DNA of 47,994 nt from Actinomycetota bacterium (GTDB taxonomy: Bacteria > Actinomycetota > Actinomycetes > Actinomycetales > Microbacteriaceae). The notes below the pieces were generated by a model. That model was given only the letters and a program-made list of their open reading frames with translations. It searched no databases and had not been told where the DNA came from. The stretch lies in contig JAFDWK010000014.1 of the NCBI GenBank assembly GCA_018268515.1, forward strand, positions 1 through 47,994, given 5' to 3'. Positions 26,527 through 34,175 of the stretch are shown in pieces. The position numbers were made by a program, and so were the translations under genes. Within the stretch, counting starts at the first letter, position 1; each line of letters begins with the position of its first letter.

Positions 26527-27869
26527 CCGCTCTTCCAGTCCTCGGCGGCGGCGAGCGAGATCGCCTCACCCGCCAGCACCACGGATCCGGCGATGATCAC
26601 GGCGCGCCGATCGGCGGAGACAGCCCATTCGCGCGCCGCGTCCGCGGCGTCGGCCAGGTTCGGGTGCACGGTGACCCTGCCGCCGGCGCGCTCGACGAGA
26701 TCGGCGAGCGCGTCGGGGTCGCTCGCGCGGTCCGAGTCGGGTGCCGTCGCGAACACGTGCTCGACGGACGGCAGCAGCGTCTCCACGATGCCGGTCGCGT
26801 CCTTGTCTCCGAGCACGCCGAGCACGAGACCCCACTCGTCGAAGTCGAAGCTGTCCTTGAGCGCGGCAGCGAGGGCGCGGGCCCCATGCGGGTTGTGCGC
26901 GGCGTCGACGATCACGGTCGGCGCGATGCCGAGCAGCTGCAGGCGGCCGGGCGAGGTCGCGCCCTGCAGTCCCTCGGCGAGCACGTCGCCCACGATCGCG
27001 TGCTGCGCTCCGCCGATGAGCGACTCGACGGCCGCGATGGCGAGCGCGGCGTTGAAGCCCTGGTGCTCGCCGTACAGCGGCAGATACTCCTCGGCGTACT
27101 GCCCCGCGAGCCCGCGCACGGTGATCTGCTGGCCGCCGACGGCGAGCCGCTGCTCGACGAGGGCGAAGTCCTGGCCTTCGAACGCGATGGTCGCCCCGTT
27201 CTCGGCCGCGACACGGCGCAGCACGGCCTCGGCCTCGGGCGTCTGCCGAGAGGAGACCACGGCCGCGCCGTCCTTGATGATCCCGGCCTTCACCTCGGCG
27301 ATCTTCGCGATCGTGTCGCCGAGGCGGTCGGCGTGGTCGAGGTCGATCGGGGTGAACACCGCGACGTCGCCGTCGGCGGTGTTCGTGGAGTCCCAGGACC
27401 CTCCCATCCCGACCTCGAGCACGAGCACGTCGATCGGCGCGTCCGCGCAGGCGACGAAAGCCAGCACGGTGAGCAGTTCGAAGAAGGTCAGCGGTGCGTC
27501 GCCCGCCGCCTCGAGCTCGGCGTCGACGATGCCGATGAAGGGCAGGATCTCCGCCCAGGAGTCGGCCACCGCGGCGTCGGCGATCGGCTCGCCGTCGATC
27601 ATGATCCGCTCGGTGAAGCGCTCCAGGTGCGGGCTCGTGAACAGGCCGGTGCGCAGGCCGTGCGCACGCAGCAGGCTCTCGATCATGCGCGCGGTCGACG
27701 TCTTGCCGTTCGTGCCCGTGAGGTGAACCACCCGGTACGTCTTCTGCGGGTCGTCCAGGAGCTCGAGCAGACGCGCCGTGCGCTCCTTGCGGGGCTGCAC
27801 CCAGCGCTCCCCCGCGCGCTCCAGGAGCGCCGAGTACACGGCGTCGGCGCGTTCGCGGTCATCGGTCAT
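26514..27869 (-). CDS. folC: Folylpolyglutamate/dihydrofolate synthase FolC
   Basis: FolC adds glutamate to dihydropteroate and to folates, using ATP. The 451-residue Mur-ligase-type protein has the P-loop [13 protein letters not shown] (about 50-62), [26 protein letters not shown], the [19 protein letters not shown] segment and the C-terminal [12 protein letters not shown]. The start overlaps the ileS stop as ATGA. The gene is co-transcribed with ileS and so may share its T-box control. Confidence 0.95.
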   Translation of the reverse strand: MTDDRERADAVYSALLERAGERWVQPRKERTARLLELLDDPQKTYRVVHLTGTNGKTSTARMIESLLRAHGLRTGLFTSPHLERFTERIMIDGEPIADAAVADSWAEILPFIGIVDAELEAAGDAPLTFFELLTVLAFVACADAPIDVLVLEVGMGGSWDSTNTADGDVAVFTPIDLDHADRLGDTIAKIAEVKAGIIKDGAAVVSSRQTPEAEAVLRRVAAENGATIAFEGQDFALVEQRLAVGGQQITVRGLAGQYAEEYLPLYGEHQGFNAALAIAAVESLIGGAQHAIVGDVLAEGLQGATSPGRLQLLGIAPTVIVDAAHNPHGARALAAALKDSFDFDEWGLVLGVLGDKDATGIVETLLPSVEHVFATAPDSDRASDPDALADLVERAGGRVTVHPNLADAADAAREWAVSADRRAVIIAGSVVLAGEAISLAAAEDWKSGWRA

Positions 27870-30800
27870 CGGTCATCCCCGCTCCGGCTCACGGCGACAT
27901 GGAAGCCGCCCTCGTTGGCATAGGTCCCCGCGGGAACGAACTCCACGTGCTCCGGTGCCCCACCGAAGGCCAGCGGATGCCACACGGCGCCCGGTGCGTC
28001 CGCGGGAATCTGCACGTCGCGGCCGATCGCCTGCACACGGTGCTGCACCGCGAGGGTCTCCGCGGCGACGCCGGCGACCTCGAACGCGGCGGCCACCGCG
28101 TCGGCGTCCGCGGCGCTCGCGAACAGCAGCTCGAGCCGGATCCGATCGCTCACGTCGAAGCCCGCCTTCTTGCGGGTGTCCTGGACCGCACGGATCACGT
28201 CGCGGGCCAGTCCCTCCGCCTCGAGTTCGGGCGTGGTGGCGGTGTCGAGCAGCACGAAGCCGCCGGTCGGCACGACGGCGAGCGCCTCACCCTCCGGCCG
28301 GCCCGTGGTCTCCAGCGCCAGCTCGTACTCGTGCGGCTCCAGGGCGATGCCGTCGGCGGTCACCACCCCGTCCTCCTCGGTCCAGAAGCCGTCCTTCGCG
28401 GCGCGGATGACGCGCTGCACCTCCTTGCCGAGGCGCGGACCGGCGGCGCGGGCGTTGACGCTGAGGCGATGACTGATGCCGTATTCGGCGGCCGTGCCCT
28501 CCCCCTGCGCGACGAGCTCGACCGCCTTGACGTTGAGCTCCTCGCGGAGGATGTCCTCGAAAGGCGCCAATGCGTCCGCATGCGGGGTCACCACGGTGAA
28601 GCGGGCGAGCGGCAGCCGCACGCGCAGCTTCTCCTTCTTGCGCAGCGCGTTGCCCACGCTGGAAAGCTCGCGCACGGCGTCCATCGCGTCGCGGACGTCA
28701 TCGGCGTGCGGGAACAGCTCGGCGTCCGGCCAATCGGTCAGGTGCACGCTGCGGCCGCCGGTGAGGCCCTGCCACACGCGCTCGCCGATGAGGGGCACGA
28801 GGGGGGCTGCGACGCGGGTCAGCGTCTCGAGCACGGTGTACAGCGTGTCGAAGGCCTCGGTCGTGGACGGATCGCTCGGGTCGACGCCCACCCAGAACCG
28901 GTCGCGCGACCGGCGGATGTACCAGTTCGTGAGCACCTCGGCGAAGTCGCGCAGGCGCGCGGCCGCCGTGGTCGAATCGAGCCCCTCCAGGTCCGCCTGC
29001 ACGCCGCGGATGAGGTCGCCCGTGCGCGCCAGGATGTACCGGTCGAGCACGTCGGTGGAGTCGGTGCGCCACTGCGCCTCGTACCCGGATCCATCGGGGC
29101 CGGCCGCCGCGTTCGCGTAGGTCGCGAAGAAGTACCACGAGTTCCACAGCGGCAGGATGAATTCGCGCACGCCGGCGCGGATCCCCTCCTCCGTGACCGA
29201 GAGGTTGCCGCCGCGCAGCACCGAGCTCGACATCAGGAACCAGCGCATCGCGTCGGATCCGTCCCGGTCGAAGACCTCGGAGACGTCCGGGTAGTTGCGC
29301 AGCGACTTCGACATCTTGTAGCCGTCGGATCCGAGCACGATGCCGTGGCAGCTCACGCCGGTGAACGCGGGGCGGTCGAAGAGCGCGGTCGACAGCACGT
29401 GCATGAGGTAGAACCAGCCGCGGGTCTGCCCGATGTACTCGACGATGAAGTCCGCCGGCGAGTGCGAGTCGAACCACTCCTGGTTCTCGAACGGGTAGTG
29501 CACCTGCGCGAACGGCATCGATCCGGAGTCGAACCACACGTCGAAGACGTCCTCGATGCGTCGCATCGTACTGGTGCCGGTGGGGTCGTCGGGGTTGGGA
29601 CGGGTGAGCTCGTCGATGAACGGGCGGTGCAGATCCACCTCGCCTTCGGCGTTGCGCGGAAGGCGGCCGAAGTCGCGCTCCATCTCGGCGAGGGAACCGT
29701 ACACATCCACCCGCGGGTGCTCCGGGTCGTCGCTCTTCCAGATCGGGATCGGGGATCCCCAGTACCGGTTGCGGCTGATCGACCAGTCGCGCGCGCCCTC
29801 GAGCCACTTGCCGAACTGGCCGTGCTTGACGTTCTCCGGCACCCAGGTGATCTGCTCGTTGTTGGCGAGCATGTCGTCCTTGAAGTCCGTGACGCGCACG
29901 AACCAGCTGGACACCGCCTTGTAGATGAGGGGGTTGCGGCAGCGCCAGCAGTGCGGATACGAGTGCAGGTAGCTCTGCAGGCGCAGCAGGCGCCCGTTCC
30001 CGCGGAGGAGGCGCACGAGCGGGATGTTCGCGTCCATCCAGAGCTCACCGGCGACGTCCGTCACGTTCGGCAGGAAGCGCCCGCCCTCGTCGAGCGACAG
30101 GATCGTGGGGATCCCGGCGGCTCCGGCGACGCGCTGGTCGTCCTCACCGTAGGCGGGCGCCTGGTGCACGATCCCGGTGCCGTCGCTGGTGGTGACGTAG
30201 TCGTCGACGAGGATCTGCCAGGCGTTCTCGGTGCCCCAGGTCTCGGTGTCGGCGTAGTAGTCGAAGAGGCGGTCATAGGTCACGGCGCCGAGCTCGGCGC
30301 CGGTCACGGTCGCGGAGACCGCGGCGAGCGCGTCCTCGGCGCTGTCGTAGCCGAGGTCCTTCGCGTAGCCGCCGAGGAGGTCCCGCGCGAGCAGGAAGCG
30401 ATCACCCTGCGCGCCCTCGGACGCGCCGTTCGGCCCGACCGGCAGCACGGCGTAGACGATCTCCGGCCCCACGGCGAGCGCGAGGTTGGTCGGCAGTGTC
30501 CACGGGGTCGTGGTCCAGGCCAGTGCGCGCACGCCCTCCAGGCCCAGGGCCGCCGCCTTCTCACCGGAGAGCGGGAAGCTCACGGTGACGGACGGATCCT
30601 GTCGTTCCTTGTAGACGTCGTCGTCCATGCGCAGCTCATGCGCCGAGAGCGGCGTCTCGTCGCGCCAGCAGTACGGGAGCACGCGGTAGCCCTCGTAGGC
30701 GAGGCCCTTGTCGTGCAGGGTCTTGAACGCCCAGAGCACGCTCTCCATGTAGCCGAGGTCGAGGGTCTTGTAGCCGCGCTCGAAGTCGACCCAGCGCGCC

Positions 30801-31276
30801 TGGCGGGTGACGTAGTCCTGCCATTCGTGCGTGTAGGCCAGCACCGACTCGCGCGCCTTCGCATTGAAGACGTCGATGCCCATCTGCTCGATCTCGTCCT
30901 TCTCGGTGATCCCGAGCTGCTTCATCGCCTCGAGCTCGGCGGGCAGGCCGTGCGTGTCCCACCCGAACACGCGGTCGACCTTCTTGCCGAGCATGGTCTG
31001 GAAGCGCGGGAACAGGTCCTTCGCGTAGCCGGTGAGGAGGTGCCCGTAGTGCGGCAGGCCGTTGGCGAACGGCGGACCGTCGTAGAAGACCCACTCCTCC
31101 GCGCCCTCGCGCTGTGCGATCGAGGCGCGGAAGGTGTCGTCGGCCTCCCAGAACGCGAGTACGTCGCGTTCGATCTCGGGGAAGCGCGGGCTCGGGGAGA
31201 TCGCTCCCTGGGCCTGTCGAAGGGCGTCGGCGGCGGGGCCGAAGGATCCGGCGGAGGACGTGCGCGGGTAGGTCAT
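27866..31276 (-). CDS. ileS: Isoleucyl-tRNA synthetase (large, eukaryote-like type)
   Basis: IleRS charges tRNA-Ile. At 1136 residues it is the long type related to eukaryotic IleRS, a type often naturally insensitive to mupirocin. The HIGH-type motif is PHYGHLL ([13 protein letters not shown]), the editing domain follows (FDxxDG-like [22 protein letters not shown]), and KMSKS is present as [12 protein letters not shown] 31276 begins the family N-terminus; upstream codons belong to the T-box. Residues about 19-29 ([10 protein letters not shown]) are encoded by a copy of a dispersed short repeat and look like an insertion. Confidence 0.96.
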   Translation of the reverse strand: MTYPRTSSAGSFGPAADALRQAQGAISPSPRFPEIERDVLAFWEADDTFRASIAQREGAEEWVFYDGPPFANGLPHYGHLLTGYAKDLFPRFQTMLGKKVDRVFGWDTHGLPAELEAMKQLGITEKDEIEQMGIDVFNAKARESVLAYTHEWQDYVTRQARWVDFERGYKTLDLGYMESVLWAFKTLHDKGLAYEGYRVLPYCWRDETPLSAHELRMDDDVYKERQDPSVTVSFPLSGEKAAALGLEGVRALAWTTTPWTLPTNLALAVGPEIVYAVLPVGPNGASEGAQGDRFLLARDLLGGYAKDLGYDSAEDALAAVSATVTGAELGAVTYDRLFDYYADTETWGTENAWQILVDDYVTTSDGTGIVHQAPAYGEDDQRVAGAAGIPTILSLDEGGRFLPNVTDVAGELWMDANIPLVRLLRGNGRLLRLQSYLHSYPHCWRCRNPLIYKAVSSWFVRVTDFKDDMLANNEQITWVPENVKHGQFGKWLEGARDWSISRNRYWGSPIPIWKSDDPEHPRVDVYGSLAEMERDFGRLPRNAEGEVDLHRPFIDELTRPNPDDPTGTSTMRRIEDVFDVWFDSGSMPFAQVHYPFENQEWFDSHSPADFIVEYIGQTRGWFYLMHVLSTALFDRPAFTGVSCHGIVLGSDGYKMSKSLRNYPDVSEVFDRDGSDAMRWFLMSSSVLRGGNLSVTEEGIRAGVREFILPLWNSWYFFATYANAAAGPDGSGYEAQWRTDSTDVLDRYILARTGDLIRGVQADLEGLDSTTAAARLRDFAEVLTNWYIRRSRDRFWVGVDPSDPSTTEAFDTLYTVLETLTRVAAPLVPLIGERVWQGLTGGRSVHLTDWPDAELFPHADDVRDAMDAVRELSSVGNALRKKEKLRVRLPLARFTVVTPHADALAPFEDILREELNVKAVELVAQGEGTAAEYGISHRLSVNARAAGPRLGKEVQRVIRAAKDGFWTEEDGVVTADGIALEPHEYELALETTGRPEGEALAVVPTGGFVLLDTATTPELEAEGLARDVIRAVQDTRKKAGFDVSDRIRLELLFASAADADAVAAAFEVAGVAAETLAVQHRVQAIGRDVQIPADAPGAVWHPLAFGGAPEHVEFVPAGTYANEGGFHVAVSRSGDDR
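31206..31224 (-). repeat. Dispersed short repeat inside the ileS 5' coding region
   Basis: On the plus strand CCCTGGGCCTGTCGAAGGG. It encodes the LRQAQG stretch near the IleRS N-terminus. Related copies are at 20788-20800 and 31382-31401. Confidence 0.55.
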
Positions 31277-31346
31277 CGTGTCTCGCAGTGTCGGTGGCGG
31301 GCGGATGCTGCTGCGAGGACGATCCTGTGCCTTCCGGCGATGGGAC

Positions 31347-31553
31347 CGCGGTACCACCTCGCGTGCGATCCGGTCCCTGTGCTTCGACAGGCTCAGCAAC
31401 CGCTGGACCGAACTGCCACTCTCACTGCGGCTGTGACGGGCCTGCCCCGCTCGGTTCTACTTGCTCCGGCCGCTCGGCGCGGTTGTTCGTGCGCGGAACG
31501 GGTCGAAGTGTTCTTCCGAGAGCTCCCCGGTGATGGCCGGATCGATGCTCGTG
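31347..31553 (-). promoter_or_regulatory. T-box riboswitch of ileS
   Basis: On the minus strand the T-box signature GAGGTGGTACCGCG spans 31360-31347, 70 nt before the ileS ATG. Upstream in stem I, GGCCATCACCGGGGAGCTC contains ATC at 31534-31532, the Ile specifier codon, followed by GGAAGAACACTTC. This layout matches actinobacterial ileS T-boxes, in which uncharged tRNA-Ile frees the ribosome binding site rather than preventing termination. The mode here is inferred. A dispersed repeat (31382-31401) lies in the linker just before the T-box sequence. Confidence 0.88.
31382..31401 (+). repeat. Dispersed short repeat inside the ileS T-box leader
   Basis: CTTCGACAGGCTCAGCAACC, the inverted orientation of the CCTGTCGAAG family, lies between stem I and the antisequestrator part of the T-box. 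Confidence 0.5.
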
Positions 31554-31559
31554 TCGTCC

Positions 31560-31565
31560 AGTCTA
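31560..31565 (-). promoter_or_regulatory. -10 box (TAGACT) of the ileS T-box transcript
   Basis: TAGACT on the minus strand, placing transcription start near 31553, just upstream of stem I. A short TCGC tetranucleotide run (31591-31606) lies further upstream. Confidence 0.5.
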
Positions 31566-31606
31566 ACGCCGCGGCCCGCCCGCGCGACGCTCGCTCGCTC
31601 GCTCGG

Positions 31607-31660
31607 AGATCTGCGCTGCCTCGGAGAACTGCACTGCCGCGGAGTTCTGCACTACGTCGG
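31607..31660 (+). repeat. Three tandem 18-bp repeats
   Basis: Units agatctgcgctgcctcgg (31607-31624), agaactgcactgccgcgg (31625-31642) and agttctgcactacgtcgg (31643-31660) follow one another directly. A fourth unit, aaatctgcactgcatcgg, is at 31779-31796. Units 3 and 4 form the left ends of the two longer repeats that follow. Confidence 0.7.
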
Positions 31661-31702
31661 ACGGATCCACGCGCTTCCCCCGAAGAACCGCAGAACTCCG
31701 AA
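31640..31702. repeat. Hairpin-forming repeat, copy 1
   Basis: Outer arms GGAGTTCTGC (31641-31650) and GCAGAACTCC (31690-31699) are perfect complements, extended by one C-G pair, with CTTC/GAAG inside. Positions 31646-31702 match copy 2 (31782-31838) at 53 of 57 bases. It lies downstream of the DUF559 gene. Confidence 0.7.
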
Positions 31703-31776
31703 CCTCAGCCCCGTCCCCGAGCCCCGCACCTCGGAGCCCGCGCCAGGCTCCCGCCCCCGAAACCCGACGCTCTCGC

Positions 31777-31838
31777 GGAAATCTGCACTGCATCGGACGG
31801 ATCCACACGCTTCCCCCGAAGACCCGCAGAACTCCGAA
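31777..31838. repeat. Hairpin-forming repeat, copy 2
   Basis: 57 bp (31782-31838), with four mismatches to copy 1 and the same orientation. The arms are less perfect (GGAAATCTGC against GCAGAACTCC). It ends 7 nt beyond the DUF559 stop. The DNA between the copies (31703-31776) is proline-codon-rich low-complexity sequence with no supported gene. Confidence 0.7.
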
Positions 31839-31845
31839 GAACCGA

Positions 31846-32691
31846 TCATGCCGCCCGGTGCAGTCCTTGCGCGACCGCACGCATGATGAGGTCCTGAACC
31901 ACCGGCCAGGCCGACATCATCTGCGTGTAGCCGATCCGGATCACGTGATAGCCCATCAGGCGCAGCTCGGCATCGTGGCGGTTGTCCTCATCGCGCTGCG
32001 CACCGACGTGATGACCGCCGTCGATCTGCAGCACCAGACGATCGCCGATCAGCACATCCACCCGATGCCCGGCGATCCACGTCTGGGTGCGGATCGGCAG
32101 CTTCAGCCAACGCAGCCTCGGTCGCAGATACGTCTCCAGCCCGGCATCCGCGAACGGCGTCGCCTCCGTCAGGATGCGGCGCGCCGCGGGCTTCCACTGG
32201 TATCCGGCGAGAGCCTCGAGCGTCACCAGCTTCTTGTTGAGCGCGGACTCCCACGTGGCGAGCGCCTGCTCGTACGGTCGGCACGACGCGACCAGCGCCA
32301 ACACGTTCTCGATCGGATCCACGAGCGCATCGGGGTCGCGCGGCACGATCGGCGCAGCCCAGTGCACATGGGCGCGCTCGGGCTTGCCGCCCGCCGCACG
32401 AGGATCCGCCCCGACGTGCACCTTGTCCGTCGTCGCATGCACCCAGAGCCCGAGTCGTGCCGCCTGCGAGACGCAGGTGACGACGACGCCCGCCCGCGCG
32501 GCGGAGACCAGCACCGGATCCGCATCCGGCTCCGATACCCACCCGCGCCGCACGCGCACCAGCTCACCCGCGGCCACTGCCTCCGCGATCGCGTGCCGCC
32601 CGACCCCGTCATCGTGCAGGCTCTGCACCCGCGCGACTCCACCTCGGCGGGCCACGAGGACGGCGGGATCCGGTGCGTCGTGAGTCATCAT
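31846..32691 (-). CDS. DUF559 (Vsr-like nuclease fold) protein with AbiEi-like N-terminal region
   Basis: A 281-residue protein. The N-terminal part (VLVARRGGVARVQSLHDDGVGRHAI then GELVRVRRGWV) resembles the winged-helix region of AbiEi-type proteins. The C-terminal part (RVDVLIGDRLVLQIDGGHH ... DAELRLMGYHVIRIGYTQM) is a DUF559 domain, related to very-short-patch repair endonucleases, with the acidic pair D and Q-x-D in place. Start 32691 (or 32688) is chosen by homology; the frame is open to 32814. No ribosome binding site is obvious. Hairpin repeats lie on both sides. Whether it cuts DNA is not known. Confidence 0.75.
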   Translation of the reverse strand: MMTHDAPDPAVLVARRGGVARVQSLHDDGVGRHAIAEAVAAGELVRVRRGWVSEPDADPVLVSAARAGVVVTCVSQAARLGLWVHATTDKVHVGADPRAAGGKPERAHVHWAAPIVPRDPDALVDPIENVLALVASCRPYEQALATWESALNKKLVTLEALAGYQWKPAARRILTEATPFADAGLETYLRPRLRWLKLPIRTQTWIAGHRVDVLIGDRLVLQIDGGHHVGAQRDEDNRHDAELRLMGYHVIRIGYTQMMSAWPVVQDLIMRAVAQGLHRAA

Positions 32692-32810
32692 GCCGCCAGC
32701 GTGCCGGGTGGGGCAGGCCTGTGGGGCGCTCGCGACGCAACCGGTGCACTTCTCGACGGCCGGGGCCGTTGTGCAGGACGAACGGAGGTGGACGTCACGT
32801 TCGCAGAAAC

Positions 32811-32862
32811 GCACAATCTCGGAGGAATGTCCGGATTCCCTCCGAAGAAGCGCAGATCACCG
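32811..32862. repeat. Hairpin-forming repeat, diverged copy 3
   Basis: Aligns without gaps to copy 1 from gcac through accg (31649-31700), with TCGG and CCGAAGAAxCGCAGA best conserved. It has its own 7-bp stem TCGGAGG/CCTCCGA (32819-32825 with 32839-32845). It lies upstream of the DUF559 gene, so the repeats bracket that gene. Confidence 0.5.
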
Positions 32863-32903
32863 TGGCTGCGACGCACCCCGACCGACCCCGATCCGCCACA
32901 GGA

Positions 32904-32986
32904 CGTCGGCCCCGCCCACACCCGGCGTCGGCGCCGACCCAGGCCCGATGTCGGCCCCCCGCCCACACCCGGCGTCGGTGCCGGAC
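32904..32986 (+). repeat. Two tandem ~35-bp GC-rich repeats
   Basis: GTCGGCCCCGCCCACACCCG followed by GCGTCGGCGCCGACC (about 32905-32938) is repeated at 32950-32986 with two extra C and small changes. The self-complementary GTCGGCGCCGAC in the first copy can form a hairpin. It lies just ahead of the leaderless promoter of the pentapeptide-like gene. The rest of 32692-32903 contains repeat copy 3 and no supported gene. Confidence 0.6.
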
Positions 32987-32988
32987 CG

Positions 32989-32994
32989 TAGGGT
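32989..32994 (+). promoter_or_regulatory. Leaderless promoter -10 box (TAGGGT) of the pentapeptide-like gene
   Basis: TAGGGT, 6 nt, then ATG 33001; no ribosome binding site. Confidence 0.6.
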
Positions 32995-33000
32995 CGTGGC

Positions 33001-33645
33001 ATGGCCCGCAGCACCGAACGTCCCCAGCCGCCCCGTGTCTCGCCGCCGGATCTGCCGGACGGGCTCGACGACGGGGTGGGCCGCCGCCACGGCGACCACA
33101 TCGCGCTGCGGATCCCGCTCGCCGAGGATCTGGCGCATGCGCAGTTCGAGCAGTGCTCGCTGTCCGGCGCCGCCGAGCGCGTCGACCTCACCGGTGCGAC
33201 ACTGCTGGACGTGGAGATCGTGGATGCGCGCACGCCCGTGCTCTCGCTCAAGGACGCCACGATCCGCCGGCTGCGCATCGCCGGCGGCCGGATCGGCACG
33301 CTCGACCTGTCCGGCGCGCACGTCGCGGAGCTGATCCTCGAGCACGCGAGGATCGACTACCTGTCCCTCGCCGCCGCGAAGATCCAGGACTCGATCATCA
33401 CGGACTGCACGCTCGCCACCGTGGACCTGCCCGCAGCCACCGTCACCCGCGTGCGGTTCGAGCGCAGCAGCGCGGACGAGGTCGACGCCCGGGGCCTGCG
33501 CGCCGACGCCCTCGACCTGCGCGGGCTCGACGCCCTGGCGTTCCTCGACGTGATGGCGCTACGAGGCACCACGCTCAGCGGGCGGCAGGTCGAGCTCCTC
33601 GCACCCGTCTTCGCCCGGGCCGCCGGCATCGACGTCCAGGACTGA
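33001..33645 (+). CDS. Pentapeptide-repeat-like beta-helix protein
   Basis: A 214-residue cytoplasmic protein. After a proline-rich start (about 1-35), residues about 45-195 show the five-residue periodicity of a right-handed quadrilateral beta-helix: LAHAQFEQCSLSGAAERVDL, LTGATLLDVEIVDA, LDLSGAHVAELILEHARIDY and similar, with Leu or Val at the centre of each pentad. Some family members mimic DNA and protect gyrase; no such role can be claimed here. It is leaderless and faces the lipoprotein gene tail to tail, 7 nt apart. Confidence 0.75.
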   Translation: MARSTERPQPPRVSPPDLPDGLDDGVGRRHGDHIALRIPLAEDLAHAQFEQCSLSGAAERVDLTGATLLDVEIVDARTPVLSLKDATIRRLRIAGGRIGTLDLSGAHVAELILEHARIDYLSLAAAKIQDSIITDCTLATVDLPAATVTRVRFERSSADEVDARGLRADALDLRGLDALAFLDVMALRGTTLSGRQVELLAPVFARAAGIDVQD

Positions 33646-33652
33646 CCCGCGT

Positions 33653-34075
33653 TCAGGCGCCGGTCGGGCGGATGGCCGAGGTGAGCCGCCCGACCGACTG
33701 CAGCACGAGCCGCGTGACGGTCATGACCGTCAGGCGGCCGCACGGACCGTCGACCGTGCCGTCCACGAGTTTCACCGTTTCCCGCGCCACGACCGTGTCG
33801 CCGCTGCGGACGACCAGGTCGTACCGGTCGACTCCGCTCGGATGGACGACCTGGATGCTCGCGAGAGTCTGCGCCGCGTTCAGATCGGCGCACCACGTGA
33901 CCAGGCACACCCTGCCGATCGCCTCCGGATGCGCGGCGAACCACGGCGCGGCGTCGAGTTCGAGCGTCGGTGGACCCTGGTCGTCCCCTGCGCAGGCGAC
34001 CGGCGCGCACCCGGAAGCGGCCAGGATCCCGGTCACGATCCCGTTCCAGAGCCCGACGCTCCCGGAGCGCCGCAT
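33653..34075 (-). CDS. Small putative lipoprotein
   Basis: A 140-residue protein with a short N-terminal hydrophobic stretch and a lipobox-like AASGC (cysteine at about residue 23), suggesting export and lipid anchoring. The mature part contains two further cysteines close together (RVCLVTWCAD) and another near the end (DGPCGRL), which may form disulfides. No family is recognised. TACCCT lies 6 nt before ATG, the leaderless layout. Confidence 0.6.
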   Translation of the reverse strand: MRRSGSVGLWNGIVTGILAASGCAPVACAGDDQGPPTLELDAAPWFAAHPEAIGRVCLVTWCADLNAAQTLASIQVVHPSGVDRYDLVVRSGDTVVARETVKLVDGTVDGPCGRLTVMTVTRLVLQSVGRLTSAIRPTGA

Positions 34076-34081
34076 GCCGGA

Positions 34082-34087
34082 AGGGTA
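34082..34087 (-). promoter_or_regulatory. Leaderless promoter -10 box (TACCCT) of the lipoprotein gene
   Basis: TACCCT, 6 nt, then ATG 34075, without a ribosome binding site. Confidence 0.5.
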
Positions 34088-34116
34088 CCCATGCCCCTCG
34101 AACGGCCCCCTCCCTC

Positions 34117-34167
34117 CGCGTCGTCCCGGCAGCGGAGCCCCTGGCGTGCGCGCACGGGGACGACGCG
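34117..34167 (-). terminator. Hairpin after the ABC transporter operon
   Basis: 11-bp perfect arms CGCGTCGTCCC and GGGACGACGCG with a 29-nt loop that itself contains the palindrome CGTGCGCGCACG. It begins 8 nt after the ATPase stop. There is no U-run. Confidence 0.5.
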
Positions 34168-34175
34168 CAGGTGGG

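Noticed and set aside
31607-31838. Repeats as a small CRISPR array
   Set aside because: Units are 18 bp and directly adjacent, or 57 bp and only two; there are no regular unique spacers and no cas genes.
27899-31897. Plus-strand open frame of over 1300 codons
   Set aside because: It is antisense to ileS, Arg/His/Glu-rich and without any family pattern. It arises from high GC in the third codon position of ileS and crosses the T-box.
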